This document shows, one piece after another, positions 1 to 5,408 of a stretch of DNA of 5,408 nucleotides. The translations under genes were made by a program, and so were the position numbers. Under the pieces are notes generated by a model. The model worked only from the letters and a program-made list of their open reading frames with translations. It was not told the DNA's origin and made no database searches. The DNA lies in the NCBI GenBank assembly GCA_013695855.1, contig JACCZR010000158.1, positions 1 through 5,408 of the forward strand, written 5' to 3'. Positions within the stretch are counted from its first letter, which is position 1, and each line of letters opens with the position of its first letter. Source of the DNA: Thermoleophilaceae bacterium (lineage in GTDB: Bacteria; Actinomycetota; Thermoleophilia; Solirubrobacterales; Thermoleophilaceae).

Positions 1-214
1 CGTGCTGGGGGCGGTGCTCGAGCGCCTGGTCCTCGGGCCGCTGGTGGCGCGGCTGGCCGCCGACTACGCGCCGCTGGAGCTGACCGCCGGGCCCGGCCAG
101 CTCGCTGCGGTGGCGGTCGGGCTCGCGGTCATCGCCGTTGGCGCGGTCGCCTGGGTGGCCGCGCGGCTGGAGCGCGAGCCGGTGGTGGCCGCGCTCGCCG
201 AGGACGCGGAGTGA
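1..214 (+). CDS. C-terminal end of a membrane protein, probably FtsX/MacB-like ABC transporter permease (5' partial)
   Basis: Only the last 70 or so codons lie in the window; the frame is open at the left edge, so the GTG at base 2 is not a credible start. The visible part has an amphipathic or hydrophobic stretch (about residues 1-20), a short loop containing PLELTAGPGQ, one clear transmembrane segment (about residues 33-54, Ala/Val/Leu/Gly-rich) and a short cytoplasmic tail with RLEREPVVAALAED. A last helix followed by an Arg-containing tail ending in 'EPVVAAL' is what FtsX-domain permeases of MacB-type exporters look like at the C terminus. This is resemblance by eye over a short stretch, so the family call is tentative; being the end of an integral membrane protein is much safer. 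Its TGA stop overlaps the GTG of the downstream metallophosphoesterase gene, so the two are probably co-transcribed and translationally coupled. Confidence 0.55.
   Translation, partial: VLGAVLERLVLGPLVARLAADYAPLELTAGPGQLAAVAVGLAVIAVGAVAWVAARLEREPVVAALAEDAE
200..204 (+). promoter_or_regulatory. Shine-Dalgarno site (GAGGA) for the metallophosphoesterase
   Basis: GAGGA lies 6 bases before the GTG at 211, an ideal distance. It sits inside the last codons of the upstream permease gene. Together with the GTGA stop/start overlap at 211-214 it fixes the GTG start and suggests coupled translation. Confidence 0.7.
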
Positions 215-1656
215 GGGCGCGGGCTCTCCTCGTGGTGGTGGTGCTGGCTGCGGTGGCGCTGCTGGTGGTCGGCACCCCCGGCTCGGAGGCGCCGGCGTCT
301 CGGCCGGGCTCCACCCTGGAGGCCACCTGGACCGACCGCGACGGCAACGGCACGCTCGAGCCTGGCCCCGGGGAGCCGCTTCTGGACCGCACCGAGCTGG
401 CCCCCGCTTCACGGCCGGTGCGCGAGCTGGCCACCTTCGCCCAGGTGAGCGACTCCCACGTGCGCGACGAGGAGTCCCCGGGCCGGCTGACGCTGCTCGA
501 TCGCCTCGGCCCGCCCTTCAACTCGACCTTCCGTCCCCACGAGGCGCTCAGCGCCCAGAGTCTCGCGGCGACGGTGAGCGCGCTGAACGGGCTGCGCCTC
601 GACGCAGTCGTGATGACCGGGGACATCACCGACAATGCCCAGCGCAACGAGCTCGAAGCGGCGCTTTCGGCGCTCGGGGGCGGGCGGGTCGACCCCGAGA
701 GCGGCCGCCCCGGCTACGACGGCCCGCAGACGGCCAGCGAGCCGGACCCGTTCTTCTACCGACCCGACGCCGATGCGCCCCGGCGCCCAGGCCTGCTCGA
801 GCGCGCCCAGCGCCCGTTTCGCTCGCCCGGCCTGAAGGCGCCGTGGTTCGCCCTGCCCGGCAACCACGACCTGCTCTTCCAGGGCGAGCTGGCGCCGGGC
901 GCCGCGCTGCAGCGGATCGCGACCGGCTCTCGCCGTCTGGTGGACCTCAGCCCCCGCGCTCGGCGGCTGGCCAGGGGAGGGGAGCGTTCGCTGGCCGCCG
1001 CGGGCGAGCTTCTGCGCGACGGCGGCCTGCCGGGCCCGACGGTACCGACCCCCTCCGACCCTCGGCGCGCCCTCCTGAGCCCCTCCGAGCTGGCGCGCCG
1101 CCTGCGCGCCGCCGGAGCGCTGGGTCCCAGGTCCCAGGGGCTGGAGAGCTCCTTCGACCTGGGGCCAGAGGTGCGCGGGATCGCGCTGGACGTGGTGCGG
1201 CGCGATCGTGGCTCGGGCGGCGTGGTCCGCGCCGCCTCGCTGGCCTGGCTGCGCCGGGAGCTGCGCGCGGCGGGCCGCCGGCGGGTGGTGGTGTTCAGCC
1301 ATCAGCCGCTGCGCTCGGCCGAGGGCGGACAGGCGTTGCTCAGGCTGCTCGCCCGCGATCCCCGCGTCGTGGCGGTGGTCTCGGGCCACACCCACCGCAA
1401 CAAGATCAGGCCCTTCGGCGGCCTGTGGCTGGTGGAGACGGCCTCACTGGCCGACTTCCCCCAGCAGTCGCGCGCGCTGCGGTTGGTCAGGACCGAGCGG
1501 GGCCTGGCGCTGGAGACCTGGATGGTCGACGGCCGCAGCGTGCCGCTGGCCGACACCGCGCGCGAGCTGGCCTACCTCGACACCCAGGGCGGGAGGGTCA
1601 CCCGCGCCTCCGGCGGGCGCGGGGACCGAAACGCGCGGCTCTATCTATCGCGCTAG
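211..1656 (+). CDS. Secreted or membrane-anchored calcineurin-like metallophosphoesterase
   Basis: The 481-residue protein should hydrolyse a phosphoester with a dinuclear metal centre outside the membrane; the substrate is unknown. All metal-site motifs of the calcineurin-like superfamily are present in order: D81-S-H83, G137-D138-I-T-D141-N, G217-N218-H219-D220, H364 in FSHQP, and G392-H393-T-H395. About 80 residues separate the second and third motifs and about 145 the third and fourth. Such long inserts are typical of the actinobacterial group of which the Propionibacterium acnes PPA1498 family (TIGR03767) is the example I recall; that assignment is from memory. Residues 5-21 are strongly hydrophobic, followed by APA at 27-29 as a possible signal-peptidase site. 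There is no twin-arginine motif or lipobox Cys, so Sec export or an N-terminal anchor is likely. Residues 42-50 (DRDGNGTLE) resemble an EF-hand-type calcium loop. The GTG start is chosen for its Shine-Dalgarno site and its 4-base overlap with the preceding permease gene. Confidence 0.9.
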   Translation: MRARALLVVVVLAAVALLVVGTPGSEAPASRPGSTLEATWTDRDGNGTLEPGPGEPLLDRTELAPASRPVRELATFAQVSDSHVRDEESPGRLTLLDRLGPPFNSTFRPHEALSAQSLAATVSALNGLRLDAVVMTGDITDNAQRNELEAALSALGGGRVDPESGRPGYDGPQTASEPDPFFYRPDADAPRRPGLLERAQRPFRSPGLKAPWFALPGNHDLLFQGELAPGAALQRIATGSRRLVDLSPRARRLARGGERSLAAAGELLRDGGLPGPTVPTPSDPRRALLSPSELARRLRAAGALGPRSQGLESSFDLGPEVRGIALDVVRRDRGSGGVVRAASLAWLRRELRAAGRRRVVVFSHQPLRSAEGGQALLRLLARDPRVVAVVSGHTHRNKIRPFGGLWLVETASLADFPQQSRALRLVRTERGLALETWMVDGRSVPLADTARELAYLDTQGGRVTRASGGRGDRNARLYLSR

Positions 1657-1663
1657 AGGACGA

Positions 1664-1680
1664 GCCCGCTAGTCGCGGGC
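1664..1680. terminator. Possible GC hairpin between convergent genes
   Basis: GCCCGC (1664-1669) and GCGGGC (1675-1680) form a perfect 6-bp stem with a 5-base loop. It starts 8 bases after the metallophosphoesterase stop and covers the stop codon of the minus-strand gene. No T-run follows on either strand, so it is not a classical intrinsic terminator. In a genome this GC-rich, a 6-bp stem can also arise by chance. Confidence 0.25.
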
Positions 1681-2037
1681 AAACGGCTTGCGGTGGTCTG
1701 ACCCGAGGTCGTCGAGCAGGCCCTTCAGACGCTGCTCGAGGTCGGCGTGAGGCCGAGCCTCCGCGGGCGCCCGGTGGCGCCGCCAGCGGCTCCAGCGCCC
1801 CGACTCGGCCACCTGCTCCTCGACCTGGGCGCAGAGCGTGACCTTCGTGCCCCAGCCCGAGGGCTCCAGCGAAGCGGTTCCCCGTACGCCCTGCGCCTCC
1901 CAGCGCACGCTTCGCTCGCTTTCGGTCACGGCCACCTCGGCGCCGCCCACCGCCTCGGCCAGCCGGCCCTCGCTGAGGTCGGGCCACAGCTCGGGCGGGG
2001 ACTTGACCAGCGTGCGTGAGACTTCGAGTCTTGGCAT
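1669..2037 (-). CDS. Small SRPBCC (START/polyketide-cyclase-like) family protein, function unknown
   Basis: The 122-residue protein from the ATG at 2037 begins MPRLEVSRTLVKSPPELW and has LEPSGWGTKVTL at about 57-68. An opening beta strand, then a helix beginning 'sppelW', and later strands ending in a 'GWGTkVTL'-type strand are the usual pattern of small SRPBCC proteins, which bind hydrophobic ligands in a helix-grip pocket. The C-terminal part (about 75-122) is basic and then helical (DLEQRLKGLLDDLG), fitting the long C-terminal helix of that fold. The ligand and role cannot be read from the sequence. The frame extends upstream to a GTG at 2109, which would add 24 residues rich in Arg, Gly, Pro and Ala that do not look like folded domain. 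I prefer the ATG because the domain begins there, although the GTG has the better ribosome-binding site. The gene converges with the metallophosphoesterase gene (12-base gap) and diverges from the nitrate reductase gene. Confidence 0.65.
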   Translation of the reverse strand: MPRLEVSRTLVKSPPELWPDLSEGRLAEAVGGAEVAVTESERSVRWEAQGVRGTASLEPSGWGTKVTLCAQVEEQVAESGRWSRWRRHRAPAEARPHADLEQRLKGLLDDLGSDHRKPFARD

Positions 2038-2116
2038 CGCGGCGGGTTTCGGCGGCGCGGGCCCCTGTCCTCCCCGGCGAGCGCGAGCGCCCGGACGGGT
2101 TCGCGACACACGGGCA

Positions 2117-2121
2117 CCCTC
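2117..2121 (-). promoter_or_regulatory. Shine-Dalgarno-like GAGGG favouring the alternative GTG start at 2109
   Basis: On the minus strand GAGGG lies 7 bases before the GTG at 2109-2107. The ATG at 2037 has no comparable purine run upstream (the preceding bases read gaaacccgccgcg). This is the one argument for the longer, 146-residue form of the SRPBCC-like protein. Confidence 0.3.
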
Positions 2122-2205
2122 GAGCAGAGCGTCTACCGCGCGCTCCGGACGGCTCCGCTGAGCAGCCCCGTAGGGACGCAGTTAACCGAGCGTTCATCCC
2201 CTGCT

Positions 2206-2226
2206 TGCCGAGCGGAAACCTCGGCA
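2206..2226. promoter_or_regulatory. Perfect 7+7 inverted repeat, candidate operator or leader hairpin
   Basis: Arms TGCCGAG (2206-2212) and CTCGGCA (2220-2226) are exact reverse complements around a 7-base centre, CGGAAAC. The repeat ends 15 bases before the nitrate reductase ATG. The position suits either a repressor/activator site overlapping the promoter or a 5'-leader RNA hairpin. The loop has 7 bases rather than the six of ANTAR-responsive leaders known from some nitrate assimilation operons, and I see no second hairpin next to it. The regulator is unknown. Confidence 0.4.
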
Positions 2227-2241
2227 GCCCACCATCGCCGT

Positions 2242-5200
2242 ATGGGCCGCCCGGCGACCAGCGCGCCCCCTGGCGAGACCGAGACGCGCACCGTATGCCC
2301 CTACTGCGGGGTGGGCTGTGGCCTGCTCGCGAGGACAGAGGGCGGTCGGCTGCGCTCGGTCGAGGGCGACCCGATCTACCGGGTGAACCGCGGACGCACT
2401 TGCCGAAAGCCGCTCGAGCTGCCGGCCGGCGTCCACGCCGGCGACCGCGCGCAGACGCCGCTGCTGCGCGAGCGGCGCGATGCGCGCTTCCATCCTTCGG
2501 GATGGGACACGATCATGCCCGAGCTCGCCGGTCGGCTGCGCGCGATCGTCGACGAGCACGGCCCCGACGCGATCGCCTTCTACCTCTCGGGCCAACTGCT
2601 GACCGAGGACTACTACGCGGCCGTCAAGCTGGCGAAGGGATTCCTCGGCACCAACAACGTCGACTCGAACTCGCGCCTCTGCATGGCCTCTGCGGTGGCC
2701 GGCTACAACGGCGCGTTCGGCTCCGACGGCCCGCCGCCGGCCTACGCCGACATCGAGCAGGCCGACTGCTTCCTGCTGCTTGGCACGAACACCGCCGCCT
2801 GCCATCCGATCGTCTGGTCGCGCATCCAAGAACGCCAGCGCGAGGGTGCGACCGTGATCTGCGCCGACCCGCGACGCACCGCCACCGCGCGCGGAAGCGA
2901 CCTGCACCTGCCGGTGCGCTGCGGCACCGACCTGGCCCTCCTCAACGCGATGCTCGGCGTGCTCGACCGCGAAGACCTCGTCGACCGCGACTTCGTCGCG
3001 CGACACACGACGGGCTGGGAGGAGGCCCGCGCGGTAGCGCGCGAGTGGACCCCCGAGCGCGCCCAGGAGGTCTGCGGCGTCCCCGCCGCCGACATCGAGT
3101 CCGCCGCGCGGCGCTTCGCAGCGGGGCGCTCGCTCGTGCTGTGGTCGATGGGGGCCAACCAGTCGAGCGCGGGCACGCTCAAGAACCGGGCACTGATCAA
3201 CCTCTGCCTCGCGGCCGGACAGGTCGGCAAGCCGGGCTGCGGGCCGTTCTCGCTCACCGGCCAGCCCAACGCGATGGGCGGCCGCGAGTCCGGGGGCGCG
3301 GCGCAGACCCTGCCCGGCTACCGCCTCGTGGAGTCGGAGACCGACCGCGCCGAGATGACCCGCCTGTGGGGCCTCCCCGACGACGTGCCCGGGATATCGC
3401 CCCGTCCGGGCCTCACTGCCGTCGACCTCTTCGAGGCGCTCGAGGCGGGCGAGGTCAAGGCGGTCTGGATCGTGGCGACCAACCCAGTCGTCTCGATGCC
3501 CGACGCGGCGCGCGCGCGCGCCGCGCTCGAGCGCGCCGAGCTGGTGGTGGTCCAGGACGCCTACCACCCCACCGAGACGAGCGCGCTGGCCCACGCCGTC
3601 CTCCCCGCGGCCGCCTGGCTCGAGAAGGACGGCACGATGACCAACTCCGAGCGCCGAACCGGGCTCATGCGCAAGGCCCTCGACCCCCCTGGCGCCGCGC
3701 TGCCCGACTGGCGCATCTTCCAGCGCCTGGCGAGCGAGCTCGGCTTCGGCGAGCACTTCGGCTGGACCCGCACCTCAGAGGTCTACGACGAGCTGGCAGC
3801 CCTGACGAGTGGCCGGGTCTGCGACCAGAGCGGCCTGAGCCACGATTTGCTCGCGCGCCACGGAGGGATCCAGTGGCCCTTCCCGGCGGCGGGCCGGCCC
3901 GCGAAGGACGATGTCGAGACCGTACGTCAGCGCGAGCGAGGCGCGCGCGGGGGCCCGAAGCTCCGTGAGCTCCACGACGACGAGCCCCGGCGCCTCTACG
4001 AGGGCGGGCGCTTCCCGACCCCCGACGGCCGGGCGCGCTTCGCGCCCACCCCGCACGCGGACCCCGCCGAGGTGCCCGGCGGCGACTTTCCCCTGACCCT
4101 GACCACCGGCCGGGTGGCGAACCACTGGCACACGCTCACCCGCACGGGCAAGTCGGATGCGCTGCGCTCGGAGTCCCCCGACCCGTTCCTCGAGCTGCAC
4201 CCCGACGACGCGGAGCAGGCCGGTGTGGAGGACGGCGAGCCCGTGCGCCTCGTCTCGCGTCGGGGCGAGGCGAGCCTGCGCGCCGTGGTCGACCCCTCGC
4301 TTCCGCGCGGCACCTGCTTCGCGCCGATGCACTGGGGCGCCCTGCACGCCCCGGCCGGCTCGGGCTGGGCCAACACGACCACCAGCCCGGCGAAGGACCC
4401 GACATCGAGCCAGCCGGAGCTCAAGGCCGCCGCCGTCCGCGTCGAGCCGGTGGCCGACCGCCCGGGGCATCGGCGTCCATCCTCCACAGAGGCGGGCCTG
4501 ACGCGAGCAAGGACTCGGCCCGGCGGGCATGGCGGGCGCCGGCGGCGCCTCGTCGTGGTGGGCACCGGCATGTCCGGCCTGCGCGTCGCGGAGGAGGTCC
4601 TCGACCGCAGCCCAACCGGATTCGCCGTGACGATGCTGGGCGAGGAGCCCGGGCCCACCTACAACCGCATCATGCTCTCCAAGGTCCTGGCGCGCACCGC
4701 GGGCCCCGAGGACGTGGAGCTGCAGCCGCCCTCGTGGTACAGCTCGCGCGGCGTCGACCTGCGCGGCGGCTCTCCGGCTGAGCGGGTGGACCTGGAGCGG
4801 CGGCGGGTGATCGGGCCCGACGGCGAGGTCCATAGCTTCGACGCGCTCGTGCTCGCCACCGGCTCGCGGCCGTTCGTGCCCCCGATCCCGGGCGCCGAGC
4901 GGGCCCACGTCCACGCCTTCCGCACGGCAGCGGACGCGCGCGCCATCGCCACCGCGGCCGACCGGTCGCAACGCGCCGTGGTGGTCGGCGGCGGTCTGCT
5001 CGGACTCGAGGCCGCTGCCGGCCTGCTCGCCCACGACCTCGAGGTCTCGGTGGTCGAGGTGGCCGACCGGCTGATGCCCCAGCAGCTCGACCACGGTGGG
5101 GCGCGCACGCTCGCTCGCGCACTTGCCGAGCTCGGTGTGAGCGCGATGGTCGGGCGCCGTGTGGAGGAGATCACCGACGGCGAGGTCGTCCTCGACGGAG

Positions 5201-5408
5201 GCGAGGCGCTACTTGCCGACCTCGTGGTCGTGGCGGCCGGGGTGCGCCCCGAGACCTCGCTCGCCGGAGAGGCCGGGATCGCCGTCGGGCGGGGCATCCT
5301 GGTCGACGACGAGCTGCGCACCGACGCCCCGGGGGTCTGGGCCGTCGGCGAGTGCGCCGAGCACCGGGGCACGGTCTACGGACTGTGGGCGCCGCTCGCC
5401 GAGCAGGC
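2242..5408 (+). CDS. nasA: NarB/NasA-type assimilatory nitrate reductase fused to a NirB/NasB-type FAD/NAD(P)H reductase (3' partial)
   Basis: One frame is open from the ATG at 2242 to the right edge (1055 codons visible). No other ATG, GTG or TTG start occurs in frame back to the stop at 2017-2019, so the start is firm. The N-terminal module should reduce nitrate to nitrite in the cytoplasm; I see no signal peptide or Tat motif. C19, C22, C26 and C54 form the 4Fe-4S site. The molybdenum-ligand signature SNSRLCMAS has C147 followed by Met; formate dehydrogenases normally have Cys/Sec followed by His. Further family landmarks are AFGSDGPP (158-165), CADPRRT (207-213), ATNPVVSMPD (412-421), TTGRVANHWHTLTRTGKSDA (621-640), APMHWG (694-699) and the KDPTSSQPELKA end (718-729). 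An Arg-rich linker (737-769) leads to the flavin module. The 4Fe-4S domain lies at about 16-70, the molybdopterin domain at 73-500 and the guanine-dinucleotide-binding domain at 617-728. Electrons presumably pass from NAD(P)H through FAD and 4Fe-4S to Mo. The standard symbol covers only the first module. Confidence 0.9.
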   Translation, partial: MGRPATSAPPGETETRTVCPYCGVGCGLLARTEGGRLRSVEGDPIYRVNRGRTCRKPLELPAGVHAGDRAQTPLLRERRDARFHPSGWDTIMPELAGRLRAIVDEHGPDAIAFYLSGQLLTEDYYAAVKLAKGFLGTNNVDSNSRLCMASAVAGYNGAFGSDGPPPAYADIEQADCFLLLGTNTAACHPIVWSRIQERQREGATVICADPRRTATARGSDLHLPVRCGTDLALLNAMLGVLDREDLVDRDFVARHTTGWEEARAVAREWTPERAQEVCGVPAADIESAARRFAAGRSLVLWSMGANQSSAGTLKNRALINLCLAAGQVGKPGCGPFSLTGQPNAMGGRESGGAAQTLPGYRLVESETDRAEMTRLWGLPDDVPGISPRPGLTAVDLFEALEAGEVKAVWIVATNPVVSMPDAARARAALERAELVVVQDAYHPTETSALAHAVLPAAAWLEKDGTMTNSERRTGLMRKALDPPGAALPDWRIFQRLASELGFGEHFGWTRTSEVYDELAALTSGRVCDQSGLSHDLLARHGGIQWPFPAAGRPAKDDVETVRQRERGARGGPKLRELHDDEPRRLYEGGRFPTPDGRARFAPTPHADPAEVPGGDFPLTLTTGRVANHWHTLTRTGKSDALRSESPDPFLELHPDDAEQAGVEDGEPVRLVSRRGEASLRAVVDPSLPRGTCFAPMHWGALHAPAGSGWANTTTSPAKDPTSSQPELKAAAVRVEPVADRPGHRRPSSTEAGLTRARTRPGGHGGRRRRLVVVGTGMSGLRVAEEVLDRSPTGFAVTMLGEEPGPTYNRIMLSKVLARTAGPEDVELQPPSWYSSRGVDLRGGSPAERVDLERRRVIGPDGEVHSFDALVLATGSRPFVPPIPGAERAHVHAFRTAADARAIATAADRSQRAVVVGGGLLGLEAAAGLLAHDLEVSVVEVADRLMPQQLDHGGARTLARALAELGVSAMVGRRVEEITDGEVVLDGGEALLADLVVVAAGVRPETSLAGEAGIAVGRGILVDDELRTDAPGVWAVGECAEHRGTVYGLWAPLAEQ
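4450..4548 (+). other. Arg-rich interdomain linker of the nitrate reductase fusion
   Basis: Residues 737-769 of the fusion have 10 Arg among 33 residues, plus Gly, Pro, Ser and Thr, and no Cys. They end in RRRR just before the first beta strand of the flavin module. The composition suggests a disordered, basic tether. No in-frame stop lies in it, and the flavin module has no good start of its own: the in-frame GTG codons at 4555 and 4558 would remove part of its first strand. Confidence 0.6.
4549..5408 (+). other. NirB/NasB-like pyridine nucleotide-disulfide oxidoreductase-type module within the fusion (3' partial)
   Basis: Residues 770-1055 of the fusion protein carry the two dinucleotide folds of the family. 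FAD binding is shown by VVVGTGMSGL (GxGxxG, G774/G776/G779), by the TYNRIMLSKVL segment (806-816), which is characteristic of NirB and NasB/NasC reductases, by LATGSRPFVPPIPG (871-884), and by the closing flavin motif DAPGVWAVGECAEHRG (1028-1043). NAD(P)H binding is shown by VVVGGGLLGLEAA (913-925). The second strand of that fold ends in E939 (VVEVADRLMP); an acidic residue there usually favours NADH over NADPH, which is inference. MPQQLD (945-950) and GLWAPLAEQ (1047-1055) are also typical of this family. In NirB and NasB proteins a BFD-like [2Fe-2S] domain follows; the window ends before it could appear. Confidence 0.88.

Larger units (their letters stand above)
2110..2241. promoter_or_regulatory. 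Divergent intergenic region, presumed promoters of the SRPBCC-like gene and the nitrate reductase gene
   Basis: This region lies between two divergently transcribed genes and must contain or adjoin both promoters. It is slightly less GC-rich around 2181-2220 (gttaac, gttcatc, ggaaacc). I could not find a convincing -35/-10 pair on either strand. It contains a perfect inverted repeat (2206-2226) and a CCGAGCG direct repeat spaced 22 bases apart. No Shine-Dalgarno site precedes the ATG at 2242, so the nitrate reductase mRNA may be leaderless or weakly initiated. Confidence 0.45.

Noticed and set aside
138..1841. Long plus-strand frame (567 codons) over the metallophosphoesterase
   Set aside because: Low-complexity Arg/Gly/Ala/Pro composition, a shadow of the real gene in GC-rich DNA; the phosphoesterase frame holds all metal-site motifs.
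2178..2226. Tandem-hairpin ANTAR (NasR/NasT-type) antitermination leader
   Set aside because: Only one convincing hairpin is present. Its loop has 7 bases and lacks the A1/G4 hexaloop pattern, and no terminator follows before the ATG.
2194..3756. Long minus-strand frame (520 codons) opposite the nitrate reductase
   Set aside because: No motif or domain; rich in Arg, Ala, Gly, Val and His as expected of an antisense frame opposite G/C-ending codons.
2016..3968. Long plus-strand frame (650 codons) overlapping the nitrate reductase
   Set aside because: It is extremely Arg/Pro/Ala-rich with no recognisable domain. The frame beginning at 2242 carries the full nitrate reductase motif set over the same bases.
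2242..4440. Formate dehydrogenase instead of nitrate reductase
   Set aside because: The molybdenum-ligand Cys147 is followed by Met, not by the His expected in formate dehydrogenases. The surrounding SNSRLCMAS and NHWHTLTRTGK segments are those of assimilatory nitrate reductases.
4529..4560. ATG at 4529 as the start of a separate flavin reductase gene
   Set aside because: It is in a different frame from the GTGMSG flavin motif. The reductase module is readable only in the nitrate reductase frame, which has no stop before it.
3775..5094. Long minus-strand frame (439 codons) opposite the nitrate reductase and flavin modules
   Set aside because: Same reason: antisense shadow without any family resemblance, fully overlapping well-supported coding sequence.
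1..5408. CRISPR arrays, tRNA or rRNA genes, insertion sequences
   Set aside because: No regularly spaced repeats, no tRNA-like cloverleaf, no transposase frame or terminal inverted repeats were seen; nearly all bases are accounted for by coding sequence.

Overview
The window is about 5.4 kb of very GC-rich DNA with dense coding and almost every wobble position G or C. This, the metallophosphoesterase family and the type of nitrate reductase suggest a high-GC actinobacterium, possibly of the Solirubrobacterales/Thermoleophilia type. The taxonomic call is an inference; no marker gene is present.

Layout, left to right. (1) Bases 1-214 hold the C-terminal 70 residues of a plus-strand membrane protein that resembles the end of an FtsX/MacB-type ABC transporter permease. 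(2) Its stop overlaps by 4 bases the GTG start of a complete, secreted or membrane-anchored metallophosphoesterase (211-1656) with all the expected metal-binding motifs. (3) A small minus-strand gene (1669-2037) converges on it with a 12-base gap and looks like an SRPBCC/polyketide-cyclase-like protein. (4) A roughly 200-base divergent intergenic region follows. It contains a perfect 7+7 inverted repeat just upstream of the next gene. (5) From 2242 to the right edge one plus-strand reading frame runs without a stop for at least 1055 codons. Its first ~730 codons encode a complete NarB/NasA-type assimilatory nitrate reductase (4Fe-4S plus Mo-bis-MGD). After an Arg-rich linker, the same frame encodes a NirB/NasB-type FAD- and NAD(P)H-binding reductase module, cut by the window end.

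The main result is this fusion. A catalytic nitrate reductase and the pyridine-nucleotide reductase that normally donates its electrons as a separate protein appear to be one polypeptide. The proposed electron path is NAD(P)H to FAD (perhaps to a [2Fe-2S] domain beyond the edge) to 4Fe-4S to Mo to nitrate, giving nitrite in the cytoplasm. No nitrite reductase, transporter or regulator gene is visible here. The left-hand genes have no evident functional link to nitrate assimilation.
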